Source of the DNA: an uncultured Ruminococcus sp.
Lineage (GTDB): Bacteria > Bacillota > Clostridia > Oscillospirales > Ruminococcaceae
Direction of reading: 5' to 3'
Assembly (NCBI GenBank): GCA_947167535.1
Contig: CAMVIL010000076.1
Coordinates: forward strand, 1-6,438
DNA: 6,438 nt
The notes below the pieces were generated by a model. It saw only the letters and a program-made list of their open reading frames with translations. It made no database searches and was not told the origin of the DNA. The translations under genes were made by a program, and so were the position numbers. Position 1 is the stretch's first letter. Each line of letters opens with the position of its first letter. Of the stretch, positions 1 through 5,230 are shown piece by piece.

Positions 1-126
1 AAGGTAATCGCCCTCCTTTGAAGCGCACTCCACCTTCGAGCCGCTGAGTGTCATCTCGTCGCAGAATTTTTTTACATCGCACTTGCAGTCAACATAGTCC
101 GCAAGCCATCTCATTGAAAGATCCAT
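1..126 (-). CDS. pheT: Phenylalanyl-tRNA synthetase beta subunit, N-terminal fragment (runs off the left edge)
   Basis: The first 42 codons of PheT, the beta subunit of the alpha2-beta2 enzyme that charges tRNA-Phe in the cytoplasm. The visible N-terminus starts MDLSMRWLADYVD and continues with MTLSGSKVE at about residues 25-33. This matches the usual PheT opening, where a short 'LSxxWLxDYV' strand/helix precedes the first B1 segment and a 'MTxxGxxVE' motif. The remaining several hundred residues, including the tRNA-binding and editing domains, lie outside the window. The ATG at 126-124 is chosen because a strong GGAGG (139-135) sits 8 nt upstream. It starts 30 nt after the stop of the preceding small membrane-protein gene and is the last visible gene of the pheS operon, so it should share the T-box control. 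Recognition rests on only 42 residues, but the operon context with pheS makes it firm. Confidence 0.9.
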   Translation of the reverse strand, partial: MDLSMRWLADYVDCKCDVKKFCDEMTLSGSKVECASKEGDYL

Positions 127-134
127 TTATATAT

Positions 135-139
135 CCTCC
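135..139 (-). promoter_or_regulatory. Ribosome binding site of pheT
   Basis: GGAGG on the minus strand, 8 nt before the pheT ATG. This full-strength site implies pheT can be translated independently, not only by coupling to an upstream gene. That fits its unusual separation from pheS. Confidence 0.8.
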
Positions 140-156
140 GTTCATTATTTTTGAAT

Positions 157-699
157 TTATTGTTTCGAGTTCATCTCTGCACGATGCTTATCTATCAGTG
201 CCATGAACTCCTTCTGTTCTCTCAGGAAAGCCTCACTGTTGTATATGCGTACATCCGACTTGCTTCCGTCGGTGTGTTCTATCCTGAGATAGTAAGTTGT
301 GTCTCCCTTTGAACCCATTTTTAAAACAGACATATTATATATCCTGTCATATCTCGCCAGTACAAAATGTGTGGGAGCACACAGGAATCTGTCTGTAAGA
401 TAAAATGTATCGTAATACTTCAAAGGCGGAAATGTTCCGAGACTTGCAAGGTCCTCTTCAGAAAGTCCTTTCATCAGCTTTCTGAGCTTAGGGAAAAGGC
501 TGAAAAGTCCGATGCCGCCGAACAATAACATCGTTCCGCCCAGCATCTCGACGGCAATATTCAGCTTGCTTATCTCCTGCATCTCGAGCATTATCCCCTT
601 TATCGTCACGGGAATACCGATGATAAAAGCTATTATGTGAAGCGGCAGCCGTTTCAGGCACATCTTGTAGAACCAGTTGTTTCTGTAGTTGTTTCGCAT
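157..699 (-). CDS. Small two-helix membrane protein with PH-like C-terminal domain, third of three genes between pheS and pheT
   Basis: A 180-residue protein of unrecognised function. Two hydrophobic segments at about residues 18-37 and 46-68 form a hairpin. Basic residues precede the first and follow the second (KLRKLMKG), which predicts both termini inside the cell. The soluble part (about 90-180) contains FYLTDRFL, then LARYDRIYNM, then alternating beta-like stretches (TYYLRIEH, DVRIYN) and a C-terminal amphipathic helix ending in FMALIDKH. This order resembles the bacterial PH-like fold attached to membrane hairpins, but that assignment is by pattern only. The other two genes of the cluster share the same layout; this one is the most diverged and lacks their YPG motif. 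The ATG at 699-697 is preceded by AAAGGAAA. The gene begins 12 nt after its upstream neighbour, whose stop codon lies next to this RBS. It is probably T-box-controlled with pheS. No function is claimed. Confidence 0.8.
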   Translation of the reverse strand: MRNNYRNNWFYKMCLKRLPLHIIAFIIGIPVTIKGIMLEMQEISKLNIAVEMLGGTMLLFGGIGLFSLFPKLRKLMKGLSEEDLASLGTFPPLKYYDTFYLTDRFLCAPTHFVLARYDRIYNMSVLKMGSKGDTTYYLRIEHTDGSKSDVRIYNSEAFLREQKEFMALIDKHRAEMNSKQ

Positions 700-711
700 A
701 ATATGTTTCCT

Positions 712-1248
712 TTAAGTGTCGGTAGTCTTAATTTTCTCTCCCGAAACATGAACCGCAAACAGCCTGCACATCTCGGCGTAGGCTTTGGCTTCTTCGCCCT
801 GCCTGCCGAGCTTTGTGATGCAGAGCTTACTGCTGCCTGCCGTTATCAGTATGCGATATTCCTTGCTGTCAGAGCTGTCCTCGTCGTTGACGGGGTCAGA
901 CTCGCACTCTTCCGAGCTTGCCTCTATCAGCTCTATCTCGTCGTACCTTACGTAGTCTGCATTCGCCGCTTCGAGGAAGCCCTCCCGCAGAAAGAAATAG
1001 CAGGGGAGCACCAGCTCGGTGCAGGACTCGCATTCGGCATTCAGGTCGCCCGGATAGCTTTTCTCCAGCCGCCTGTACTTCACCGCCAGACATATGCGCG
1101 CGTAAAGCAGGATGATAAGATAAAACCCGAGTATGACGGATATTACCCTTAGCGCCTTGAACGCCGCACACCCAGCCATCGGTACTATAACATATACAAG
1201 GCTCATGTTCAGGCTTCGCAGCCTTGCCGCTTTAAGTCGGTCGTACAT
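712..1248 (-). CDS. Small two-helix membrane protein with PH-like C-terminal domain, second of three genes between pheS and pheT
   Basis: A 178-residue protein of unrecognised function. Hydrophobic segments at about 15-31 and 34-55 form a membrane hairpin. They are followed by KYRRLEKSYPGDL and a Cys-containing linker, which corresponds to NIKKMEQNYPGSL in the preceding gene's product. The C-terminal half has YFFLREGFL and VRYDEIELIEA, the same 'YFFL...L...(R/K)Y(D/E)xI' pattern found in both sister proteins. It then has an acidic Ser/Asp/Glu-rich insert (about residues 112-130) not seen in the others. The end is hydrophilic. The ATG at 1248-1246 has AGGAG about 8 nt upstream. The gene starts 28 nt after its upstream neighbour and stops 12 nt before the next gene, so it belongs to the same transcription unit. 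It reads as a diverged paralogue of the 1277-1852 gene. Its role is unknown; a membrane-anchored sensor or scaffold is only one possibility. Confidence 0.8.
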   Translation of the reverse strand: MYDRLKAARLRSLNMSLVYVIVPMAGCAAFKALRVISVILGFYLIILLYARICLAVKYRRLEKSYPGDLNAECESCTELVLPCYFFLREGFLEAANADYVRYDEIELIEASSEECESDPVNDEDSSDSKEYRILITAGSSKLCITKLGRQGEEAKAYAEMCRLFAVHVSGEKIKTTDT

Positions 1249-1276
1249 TTTTGGTCTCCTGTATCCGGGACTGATT

Positions 1277-1852
1277 TTACAGCTGCCTCATAGTAACTTC
1301 AACATCCTCGCCGACATGGGAGTTCAGCAGCTCCATGAACTTTTCGTAGTTCTCCACTGTCTCCTTGTCGACTCTTGTCATGCCGTTGCTGAAGTCGTTG
1401 AAGATGTAGGGCATCTCACCTGCAGCCATGTTCTTTTTCTTGATGGTCACGATACGACCCTCGCGGGCAGCTTTTGCGTCGTGTCTGCCGTCGTAGGTCT
1501 CGGTGGCTTTCACCGACTTTATGTCTTCGTACTTTATCATTCTGGCATTGAAAGGGTCAATAAGATGTGTCGGCAGGAAAAAGTATTTTCCGGCTACACT
1601 GTTCGCGGAATCGCAGTTGTCAACGGCGTATTCCAGCGAGCCGGGGTAGTTCTGCTCCATTTTTTTGATGTTGCGGCTGTTGTGTATCACAGAGAATATC
1701 ATCAGCACCGCAAAGAGAGCGCAGAAACCGAACAGCGCCCACGCGGCAGGATATTTCAGTGCTATGAACAGCGTCACTATCATGAAAATACAGATAATGA
1801 CTGAGCCGATGACCGCACCCTTTTTCTTTTTTGCAATAGCTTCTCTGTACAT
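1277..1852 (-). CDS. Small two-helix membrane protein with PH-like C-terminal domain, first of three genes between pheS and pheT
   Basis: A 191-residue protein of unrecognised function. It has a Lys-rich start (AIAKKKKG), two strongly hydrophobic segments (about 12-33 and 37-58), then NIKKMEQNYPGSL, which is shared with the next gene's product. The soluble part carries YFFLPTHLIDPFN and MIKYEDIKSVKATE, a run of basic beta-like residues (IVTIKKKN), and a C-terminal helix NYEKFMELLNSH. The 'YFFL' and 'KYEDI' blocks line up with those of the two downstream genes, which suggests a tandem duplication. The ATG at 1852-1850 is preceded by AGAAGGG with 7-nt spacing and lies 18 nt past the pheS stop, so it is almost certainly cotranscribed with pheS. 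The hairpin orientation predicts a cytosolic C-terminal domain. An alternative is a general DUF of the bacterial PH superfamily; I cannot name it from sequence alone. Confidence 0.8.
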   Translation of the reverse strand: MYREAIAKKKKGAVIGSVIICIFMIVTLFIALKYPAAWALFGFCALFAVLMIFSVIHNSRNIKKMEQNYPGSLEYAVDNCDSANSVAGKYFFLPTHLIDPFNARMIKYEDIKSVKATETYDGRHDAKAAREGRIVTIKKKNMAAGEMPYIFNDFSNGMTRVDKETVENYEKFMELLNSHVGEDVEVTMRQL

Positions 1853-1870
1853 TTCAATGCCCTTCTCTTA

Positions 1871-2890
1871 TCAGAACTGCTTGAGGAATCTCATGTCGTT
1901 CTCGTAGAGCAGACGCATATCGTTGATGCTGTAGCGACCCATAGTGATACGCTCCAGACCGATGCCGAATGCAAATCCCGAATATACGGTGGGGTCGATG
2001 CCGCAGCCTTCGAGCACTTTGGGGTGTACCATGCCCGAGCCCAGCAGCTCAACGTAGCCTTCCTGCTTGCACATGGAGCAGCCCTTGCCGTGGCAGTTGA
2101 AGCACATGAGGTCTACCTCTGCCGAAGGCTCGGTGTAGGGGAAGTGGTGGGGACGGAATCTCAGCTGAGTCTCCTCGCCGTAAAGACGTCTCAGCAGCAG
2201 CTCCAGCGTGCCCTTCAGGTCAGCCATTGTAATGCCCTTGTCGATAACCAGTCCCTCGATCTGGTGGAACAGGGGAGAGTGTGTAGCGTCAACGGCGTCG
2301 GAGCGGTAAACTCTGCCGGGGGAGATTATGCGGATAGGAGGCTTGCGCTCTTCCATAGTGCGTATCTGTACAGACGAGGTCTGCGTTCTGAGCAGTACGT
2401 TCTCGTTGATGTAGAAGGTATCCTGAGTGTCGCGTGCGGGATGGTGCTTGGGCATATTCAGCGCCTCGAAGCAGTAGTGGTCGGTCTCTACCTCGGGACC
2501 CTCCACGATGTCAAATCCCATGCCGAGGAACACTTCCTCGACCTCAGCGAGAGTAGCGTTCAGCGGGTGAGCCTTGCCGAGACGGGGAGCCTTTCCGGGG
2601 AGCGTTACGTCGATGCGCTCCATCTCCATCTTGGCAGCAGCCGCGTGCTTCTTGATGCTCTCCTGAGCCGAGCTGATGGAAGCCTCGATGTCGGCTCTCA
2701 CCTTGTTTGCGAGCTGACCGATAACGGGTCTCTCTTCGGGAGAGAGCTTGCCCATCTGCTTCAGGATCGCGGTGATCTCACCCTTCTTTCCGAGAAATCT
2801 GACCCTGATGTCGTCGAGAGCTTTAAGGTCTCCTGCCTTAGAAAGCTCTTCGCGGGCTTTCGCCTCGATCGCTTTTAACTGTTCTGTCAT
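1871..2890 (-). CDS. pheS: Phenylalanyl-tRNA synthetase alpha subunit
   Basis: The catalytic alpha subunit of cytoplasmic PheRS. It activates phenylalanine with ATP and transfers it to tRNA-Phe as part of an alpha2-beta2 tetramer. The protein is 339 residues, typical for bacterial PheS. An N-terminal coiled-coil arm (about 1-90) includes RVRFLGKKGEIT. Class II motif 1 surrounds FLGMGFDIVEGPEVETDH (about 121-138), motif 2 is SPGRVYRSDAVDATHSPLFH (about 190-209), and motif 3 is GFAFGIGLERITMGRY (305-320, with R314). The Phe pocket segment FPYTEPSAEVD is at 250-260. Four cysteines (C263, C266, C271, C274; CxxC-x4-CxxC) could bind a metal, as in other Gram-positive PheS-like sequences. An in-frame ATG at 2962 lies inside the leader terminator region and is rejected. 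The ATG at 2890-2888 has GGAGG 7 nt upstream and gives the family start MTEQL. The gene is first in its operon behind a Phe T-box. Confidence 0.97.
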   Translation of the reverse strand: MTEQLKAIEAKAREELSKAGDLKALDDIRVRFLGKKGEITAILKQMGKLSPEERPVIGQLANKVRADIEASISSAQESIKKHAAAAKMEMERIDVTLPGKAPRLGKAHPLNATLAEVEEVFLGMGFDIVEGPEVETDHYCFEALNMPKHHPARDTQDTFYINENVLLRTQTSSVQIRTMEERKPPIRIISPGRVYRSDAVDATHSPLFHQIEGLVIDKGITMADLKGTLELLLRRLYGEETQLRFRPHHFPYTEPSAEVDLMCFNCHGKGCSMCKQEGYVELLGSGMVHPKVLEGCGIDPTVYSGFAFGIGLERITMGRYSINDMRLLYENDMRFLKQF

Positions 2891-2897
2891 TGTAATA

Positions 2898-2902
2898 CCT
2901 CC
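2898..2902 (-). promoter_or_regulatory. Ribosome binding site of pheS
   Basis: GGAGG on the minus strand, 7 nt from the ATG at 2890. It decides the start against the longer in-frame ATG at 2962, which has no such site and sits within the leader hairpins. Confidence 0.85.
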
Positions 2903-2934
2903 AATAAATATGATACTTCTGACGTGCGGACAAT

Positions 2935-2964
2935 AAAAAAAGCCCGCCCCAATACGGGACAAGC
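2935..2964 (-). terminator. T-box leader intrinsic terminator
   Basis: The minus-strand RNA forms a 9-bp stem, GCUUGUCCC (2964-2956) with GGGGCGGGC (2950-2942), around a GUAUU loop. All nine positions pair if G-U pairs are allowed. Seven U residues follow (2941-2935). The left arm and loop (GCUUG plus CCCGUAU) are also needed for the antiterminator, so the two structures exclude each other. It lies 45 nt before the pheS start, as expected for a premature terminator controlled by tRNA binding. Confidence 0.88.
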
Positions 2965-3051
2965 CGATGCTTGCTTATAAACCACCCATATCGTCCGAGA
3001 GCAGTCACTCTCATCTCCCTTAACGCGGGTAAACGTTCCTGCCTACTGGCG

Positions 3052-3067
3052 GCACAACACGTTGTGC
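3052..3067 (-). repeat. 16-bp near-perfect inverted repeat inside the T-box leader (stem II region)
   Basis: GCACAACGTGTTGTGC on the minus strand is a perfect dyad apart from its central bases. In RNA it folds as a 6-bp stem with a CGUG tetraloop. Its position between stem I and the antiterminator fits the stem II region of T-box leaders, so it is read as part of that RNA and not as a DNA operator. Confidence 0.6.
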
Positions 3068-3211
3068 AGTTCAGCGGGACCACTCACGGATGAAATTCAG
3101 CTTGCTGACTGTCAGAAGCGCACTTCCAGCCGATGGTGCACTCTCTCTTTCAGACTGTTGCCGACAAGCTTACTGTGTCCGATCACAGTGTTTTATAAAT
3201 TGTACAAAGAA

Positions 3212-3240
3212 ATTATATCACACTCAGGAGAGTCTTTCAA
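3212..3240 (-). promoter_or_regulatory. Promoter of the pheS operon
   Basis: On the minus strand, TTGAAA (3240-3235) is separated by exactly 17 nt from TATAAT (3217-3212). TGA directly before the -10 gives an extended TGnTATAAT element. Transcription should begin near 3205, a few bases before stem I of the T-box leader. Confidence 0.88.
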
Positions 3241-3320
3241 GCGTTTAACAAAAATTTTACATTATCCCGCCCGTTTGCGTCACAATGCGCCGCCCCGTGA
3301 TGTTTTTTTGCAAAATATAC

Positions 3321-3349
3321 TTGACATATCATGACGTTTGTGATATTAT
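3321..3349 (+). promoter_or_regulatory. Promoter of purA
   Basis: TTGACA (3321-3326), a 17-nt spacer, then TATTAT (3344-3349) preceded by TGA (extended -10). A perfect TATAAT at 3347-3352 also exists, but at a 20-nt spacing, so the first pairing is preferred. The predicted start is near 3356. An inverted repeat ATATCA (3326-3331)/TGATAT (3341-3346) spans the spacer and could be an operator, although half of it coincides with the extended -10 motif found at other promoters here. Confidence 0.8.
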
Positions 3350-3358
3350 AATAAAGTA

Positions 3359-3404
3359 TTGGTTTATCACGCTGAAGTCAGAGCGGCTTTTTGCGGATAA
3401 CCAA
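3359..3404 (+). promoter_or_regulatory. Structured 5' leader hairpin upstream of purA
   Basis: UUGGUUUAUC (3359-3368) pairs with GAUAACCAA (3396-3404) as nine base pairs with one bulged U. It encloses a small CGCU/AGCG hairpin (3370-3385) and a CUUUUUG stretch. The structure would start almost at the 5' end of the transcript and finish about 11 nt before the RBS. It may stabilise the mRNA, or it may be a weak attenuator or small regulatory RNA element. It matches no riboswitch class I can name. Confidence 0.4.
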
Positions 3405-3415
3405 GTAAATTATGT

Positions 3416-3421
3416 AAAGGA
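3416..3421 (+). promoter_or_regulatory. Ribosome binding site deciding the purA start
   Basis: AAAGGA directly abuts the ATG at 3422, so it cannot serve that codon. It lies 12 nt before the ATG at 3434, which is also the codon giving the usual PurA N-terminus. Confidence 0.55.
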
Positions 3422-3433
3422 ATGATTCTTCAA

Positions 3434-4720
3434 ATGGTAAGAGCAATCGTAGGCGCAAACTGGGGCGACGAGGGCAAGGGCAAGATCACTGATATGCTCG
3501 CGCAGGAGTCTGATATAGTTATCCGCTTTCAGGGCGGCGCAAATGCAGGTCACACTATTGTAAACAATTACGGTAAGTTTGCGCTGCATACTCTGCCGTC
3601 GGGCGTGTTCTCCCAGAACACCGTCAATATAATCGGCAACGGCGTGGCGCTTGATATCCCCAAGCTGTTCAACGAGTATAATTCCGTTGTGGAAAAGGGC
3701 GTTCCCGCTCCCAAGCTCCTCATCTCCGACAGAGCACAGATAGTAATGCCTTATCACGTTCTCTTCGATCAGTACGAGGAAGAGCGTCTCGGCAAGGCGA
3801 GCTTCGGTTCCACCAAAAGCGGTATCGCGCCGTTCTATTCCGATAAATACGCAAAGATAGGTTTTCAGGTGCAGGAGCTTTTCGATGAGGATTACCTCAA
3901 GGAAAAGATCGCAAGAGTCTGCACCCAGAAGAACGTTCTGCTCAAGTATCTCTACAACAAGCCCGAGATAGATCAGGCTGAGCTGTTCAATACACTTGTT
4001 GAGTACAGAAAGATGATTGAGCCTTATGTTGCCGATGTTTCTCTCTTCCTGAACAAGGCTCTGAGCGAGGGCAAGACCGTTCTGCTGGAGGGTCAGCTTG
4101 GCTCGCTGAAGGACTCCGATCACGGTATTTACCCGATGGTAACTTCATCGTCCACACTGGCGGCTTACGGCGCTATCGGCGCAGGTATCCCTCCCTATGA
4201 GATCAAGCAGATCATCACCGTATGCAAGGCTTACTCCTCCGCAGTAGGCGCAGGCGCTTTCGTTTCCGAGATCTTCGGCGACGAGGCGGACGAGCTCAGA
4301 AGACGCGGCGGCGACGGCGGCGAATACGGCGCTACCACAGGCAGACCCAGAAGAATGGGTTGGTTCGACTGCGTGGCTTCCAAGTACGGCTGCCGTATTC
4401 AGGGCGCTACCGATGTAGCCTTCACCGTACTCGACGTACTCGGATATCTGGACAAGATTCCCGTATGCACAGGCTATGAGCTGGACGGCAAGGTAATCAC
4501 CGATTTCCCGACCACCCGCGAGCTGGAGCGCTGCAAGCCAGTTATCGAAGTGCTCGACGGCTGGAAGAGCGACATCCGCGGTATCCGCACCTACGAGGAG
4601 CTCCCCGAGAATTGCCGCAAGTACATAGAGTTCGTAGAGAAGCAGATCGGCTACCCGATCACCATGGTCTCCAACGGACCCAAGCGCGAGGATATCATCT
4701 ACAGAAAGTCCTCTCTCTGA
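3434..4720 (+). CDS. purA: Adenylosuccinate synthetase (divergent clade)
   Basis: Cytoplasmic GTP-dependent enzyme that joins IMP and aspartate to make adenylosuccinate, the first committed step from IMP to AMP. It is 428 residues, the usual family length. The P-loop GANWGDEGKGK occupies residues 7-17, with catalytic Asp12; GGANAGHT (34-41) supplies the catalytic His40. VTSSSTLA at about 236-243 and GGEYGATTGRPRRMGWFD at 295-312 are the substrate/aspartate-loop and signature segments. SNGPKRED near 413-420 corresponds to the guanine-binding C-terminal motif. Two segments are worded unusually: GSTKSGIAPFYSDK (125-138) replaces the common GTTGRGIGPAYEDK, and EGQLGSLKDSDHG (219-231) replaces EGAQGTLLDIDHG. 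The start at 3434 is preferred because AAAGGA lies 12 nt upstream and MVRAIVGANWG is the family-like beginning; the in-frame ATG at 3422 would add four residues but has no RBS spacing. The gene is monocistronic, between its own promoter and a strong terminator, and divergent from pheS. Confidence 0.96.
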   Translation: MVRAIVGANWGDEGKGKITDMLAQESDIVIRFQGGANAGHTIVNNYGKFALHTLPSGVFSQNTVNIIGNGVALDIPKLFNEYNSVVEKGVPAPKLLISDRAQIVMPYHVLFDQYEEERLGKASFGSTKSGIAPFYSDKYAKIGFQVQELFDEDYLKEKIARVCTQKNVLLKYLYNKPEIDQAELFNTLVEYRKMIEPYVADVSLFLNKALSEGKTVLLEGQLGSLKDSDHGIYPMVTSSSTLAAYGAIGAGIPPYEIKQIITVCKAYSSAVGAGAFVSEIFGDEADELRRRGGDGGEYGATTGRPRRMGWFDCVASKYGCRIQGATDVAFTVLDVLGYLDKIPVCTGYELDGKVITDFPTTRELERCKPVIEVLDGWKSDIRGIRTYEELPENCRKYIEFVEKQIGYPITMVSNGPKREDIIYRKSSL

Positions 4721-4738
4721 TATTACGTCATAATGATT

Positions 4739-4773
4739 GCTCTCCGTGCCAAGACGGCGCGGGGAGCTTTTTT
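4739..4773 (+). terminator. Intrinsic terminator of purA
   Basis: GCTCTCCGTGCC (4739-4750) pairs throughout its 12 positions with GGCGCGGGGAGC (4756-4767), counting two G-U pairs, around an AAGAC loop. TTTTTT (4768-4773) follows. It starts 18 nt after the purA stop and is one of the strongest hairpins in the window, so readthrough into the next gene should be low. Confidence 0.95.
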
Positions 4774-4780
4774 GTTATAA
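4766..4780 (+). repeat. Direct repeat, left copy (gcttttttgttataa)
   Basis: A 15-bp sequence identical to 5267-5281. It begins in the foot of the purA terminator and includes its U-tract. The two copies flank the AT-rich ORF region with 486 bp between them. It could mark an insertion boundary, or it could be chance similarity between two terminator tails. Confidence 0.6.
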
Positions 4781-4783
4781 AAT

Positions 4784-5131
4784 ATGATTAACTCATTGTT
4801 GACAAAGTTTGTTATTTTTGTTATAATAATGGTGGCTATAATAGTCTTGGTATTTATGCAGTGTGAGACAATTGCTTTTCCGTTGCTTGCTTCGGGTAAT
4901 AATGGGTTTGATAAGGAAGTGGCACTTGAGATAGCAAAGAAAAGTATTGAATCATTTAGAAGTGAAAATCTTGAAAAAGCTATTCTTGTTATATACGATC
5001 GAAATGATGTGGATCATGTAAGAGTGCATGGATATGGTAGTACTAGTTTAAAGAATTATAACCATAAAGGTACACGTCCGTATAAAAAAGAAAAATACCA
5101 GACATTAAAAAAGGTTTGGATGATGGTGTAA
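4784..5131 (+). CDS. Unrecognised small membrane-anchored protein, AT-rich, probably frameshifted
   Basis: A 115-residue frame of unknown function. A hydrophobic N-terminus (about 7-26, ending VLVFMQC) would act as a membrane anchor or uncleaved signal; the cysteine context is a poor lipobox. It is followed by a charged region with IAKKSIESFRSENLEKAILV and VDHVRVHGYGST. Codon use is much more AT-rich than in purA or the pheS operon, which hints at foreign origin. No Shine-Dalgarno precedes the ATG at 4784, which sits just after the purA terminator, and a consensus promoter lies inside the first 45 bases. The real start may therefore be the in-frame ATG at 4829 or 4856. The last five codons (VWMMV) follow an A_AAA_AAG heptamer (5107-5113). 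The -1 frame from 5113 runs to a stop at 5217 with a better-looking ending, so the native product may be about 144 residues. Confidence 0.45.
   Translation: MINSLLTKFVIFVIIMVAIIVLVFMQCETIAFPLLASGNNGFDKEVALEIAKKSIESFRSENLEKAILVIYDRNDVDHVRVHGYGSTSLKNYNHKGTRPYKKEKYQTLKKVWMMV
4799..4827 (+). promoter_or_regulatory. Perfect-consensus promoter-like sequence inside the 5' end of the AT-rich ORF
   Basis: TTGACA (4799-4804), 17 nt, TATAAT (4822-4827): both hexamers and the spacing are exact consensus. Transcription would start near 4834, inside the 4784 frame. That implies either a downstream translation start for the small gene, a separate small RNA, or a chance match in AT-rich sequence encoding a hydrophobic helix. 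Confidence 0.55.
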
Positions 5132-5217
5132 AATGGCTGAAAAAACCATCTAACATAAAAAAAGTATGGGATGATGCAATAGAAGTAATAAAGCTCGTGA
5201 ACAAATTAAAAAAATGA
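5113..5217 (+). pseudogene. Minus-one-frame continuation of the 4784 ORF
   Basis: From the slippery heptamer, the -1 frame reads GLDDGVKWLKKPSNIKKVWD followed by DAIEVIKLVNKLKK and TGA: 34 amphipathic, Lys-rich residues without interruption. It has no start codon or RBS of its own, so it is read as the true C-terminus of the preceding frame. A single-base change in the A6 run, a base-calling error, or programmed -1 frameshifting would each connect them. A weak hairpin (GATGG/CCATC) lies downstream. Confidence 0.5.
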
Positions 5218-5230
5218 ATTGATTTGGCAT

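Larger units (their letters stand above)
2935..3205 (-). promoter_or_regulatory. T-box leader (tRNA-Phe-responsive) of the pheS operon
   Basis: The RNA element senses uncharged tRNA-Phe and prevents termination before pheS. Stem I closes with CACU (3190-3187)/AGUG (3084-3081), a GUGAU/UG internal region that fits a kink-turn, and CGGA (3181-3178)/UCCG (3090-3087). The specifier loop follows, bounded above by GCUUG (3169-3165)/CAAGC (3104-3100). The 3' side of the loop reads UGAAUUUCA, giving UUC (3094-3092), a Phe codon, followed by the usual purine. Distally there is an AGAGA bulge (3146-3142) and a GUGCAC/GUGCGC stem with a GGCUGGAA-type loop. Later hairpins are GCACAA/UUGUGC (3067-3052) and GAGAG/CUCUC (3012-2997). 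The T-box core is UGGGUGGU (2988-2981). Its UGGU can pair with the ACCA end of tRNA-Phe. The antiterminator pairs AUAUGGG (2991-2985) with CCCGUAU (2958-2952) and UAAGC with GCUUG. The 3' half of the T-box sequence departs from the usual ACCGCG. Confidence 0.92.

Noticed and set aside
637..1804. Plus-strand open frames opposite the three small membrane-protein genes
   Set aside because: The minus strand shows well-spaced genes with RBSs, tight operon gaps and shared motifs; the plus frames have none of these.
2024..2878. Long plus-strand open frame opposite pheS
   Set aside because: It lies wholly antisense to a clearly conserved pheS with all class II motifs, has no RBS, and its translation shows no family pattern.
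2891..2962. Longer pheS start at 2962, adding 24 residues
   Set aside because: It begins within the T-box terminator hairpin and has no RBS; the extra residues are not PheS-like.
3052..3067. 16-bp palindrome as a transcription-factor operator
   Set aside because: It sits about 140 bp downstream of the promoter, in the position expected for the stem II region of the T-box RNA, so an RNA role is more economical.
3410..4123. Long minus-strand open frame opposite purA
   Set aside because: Antisense to the strongly conserved N-terminal half of PurA; its presence follows from codon bias in the real gene.
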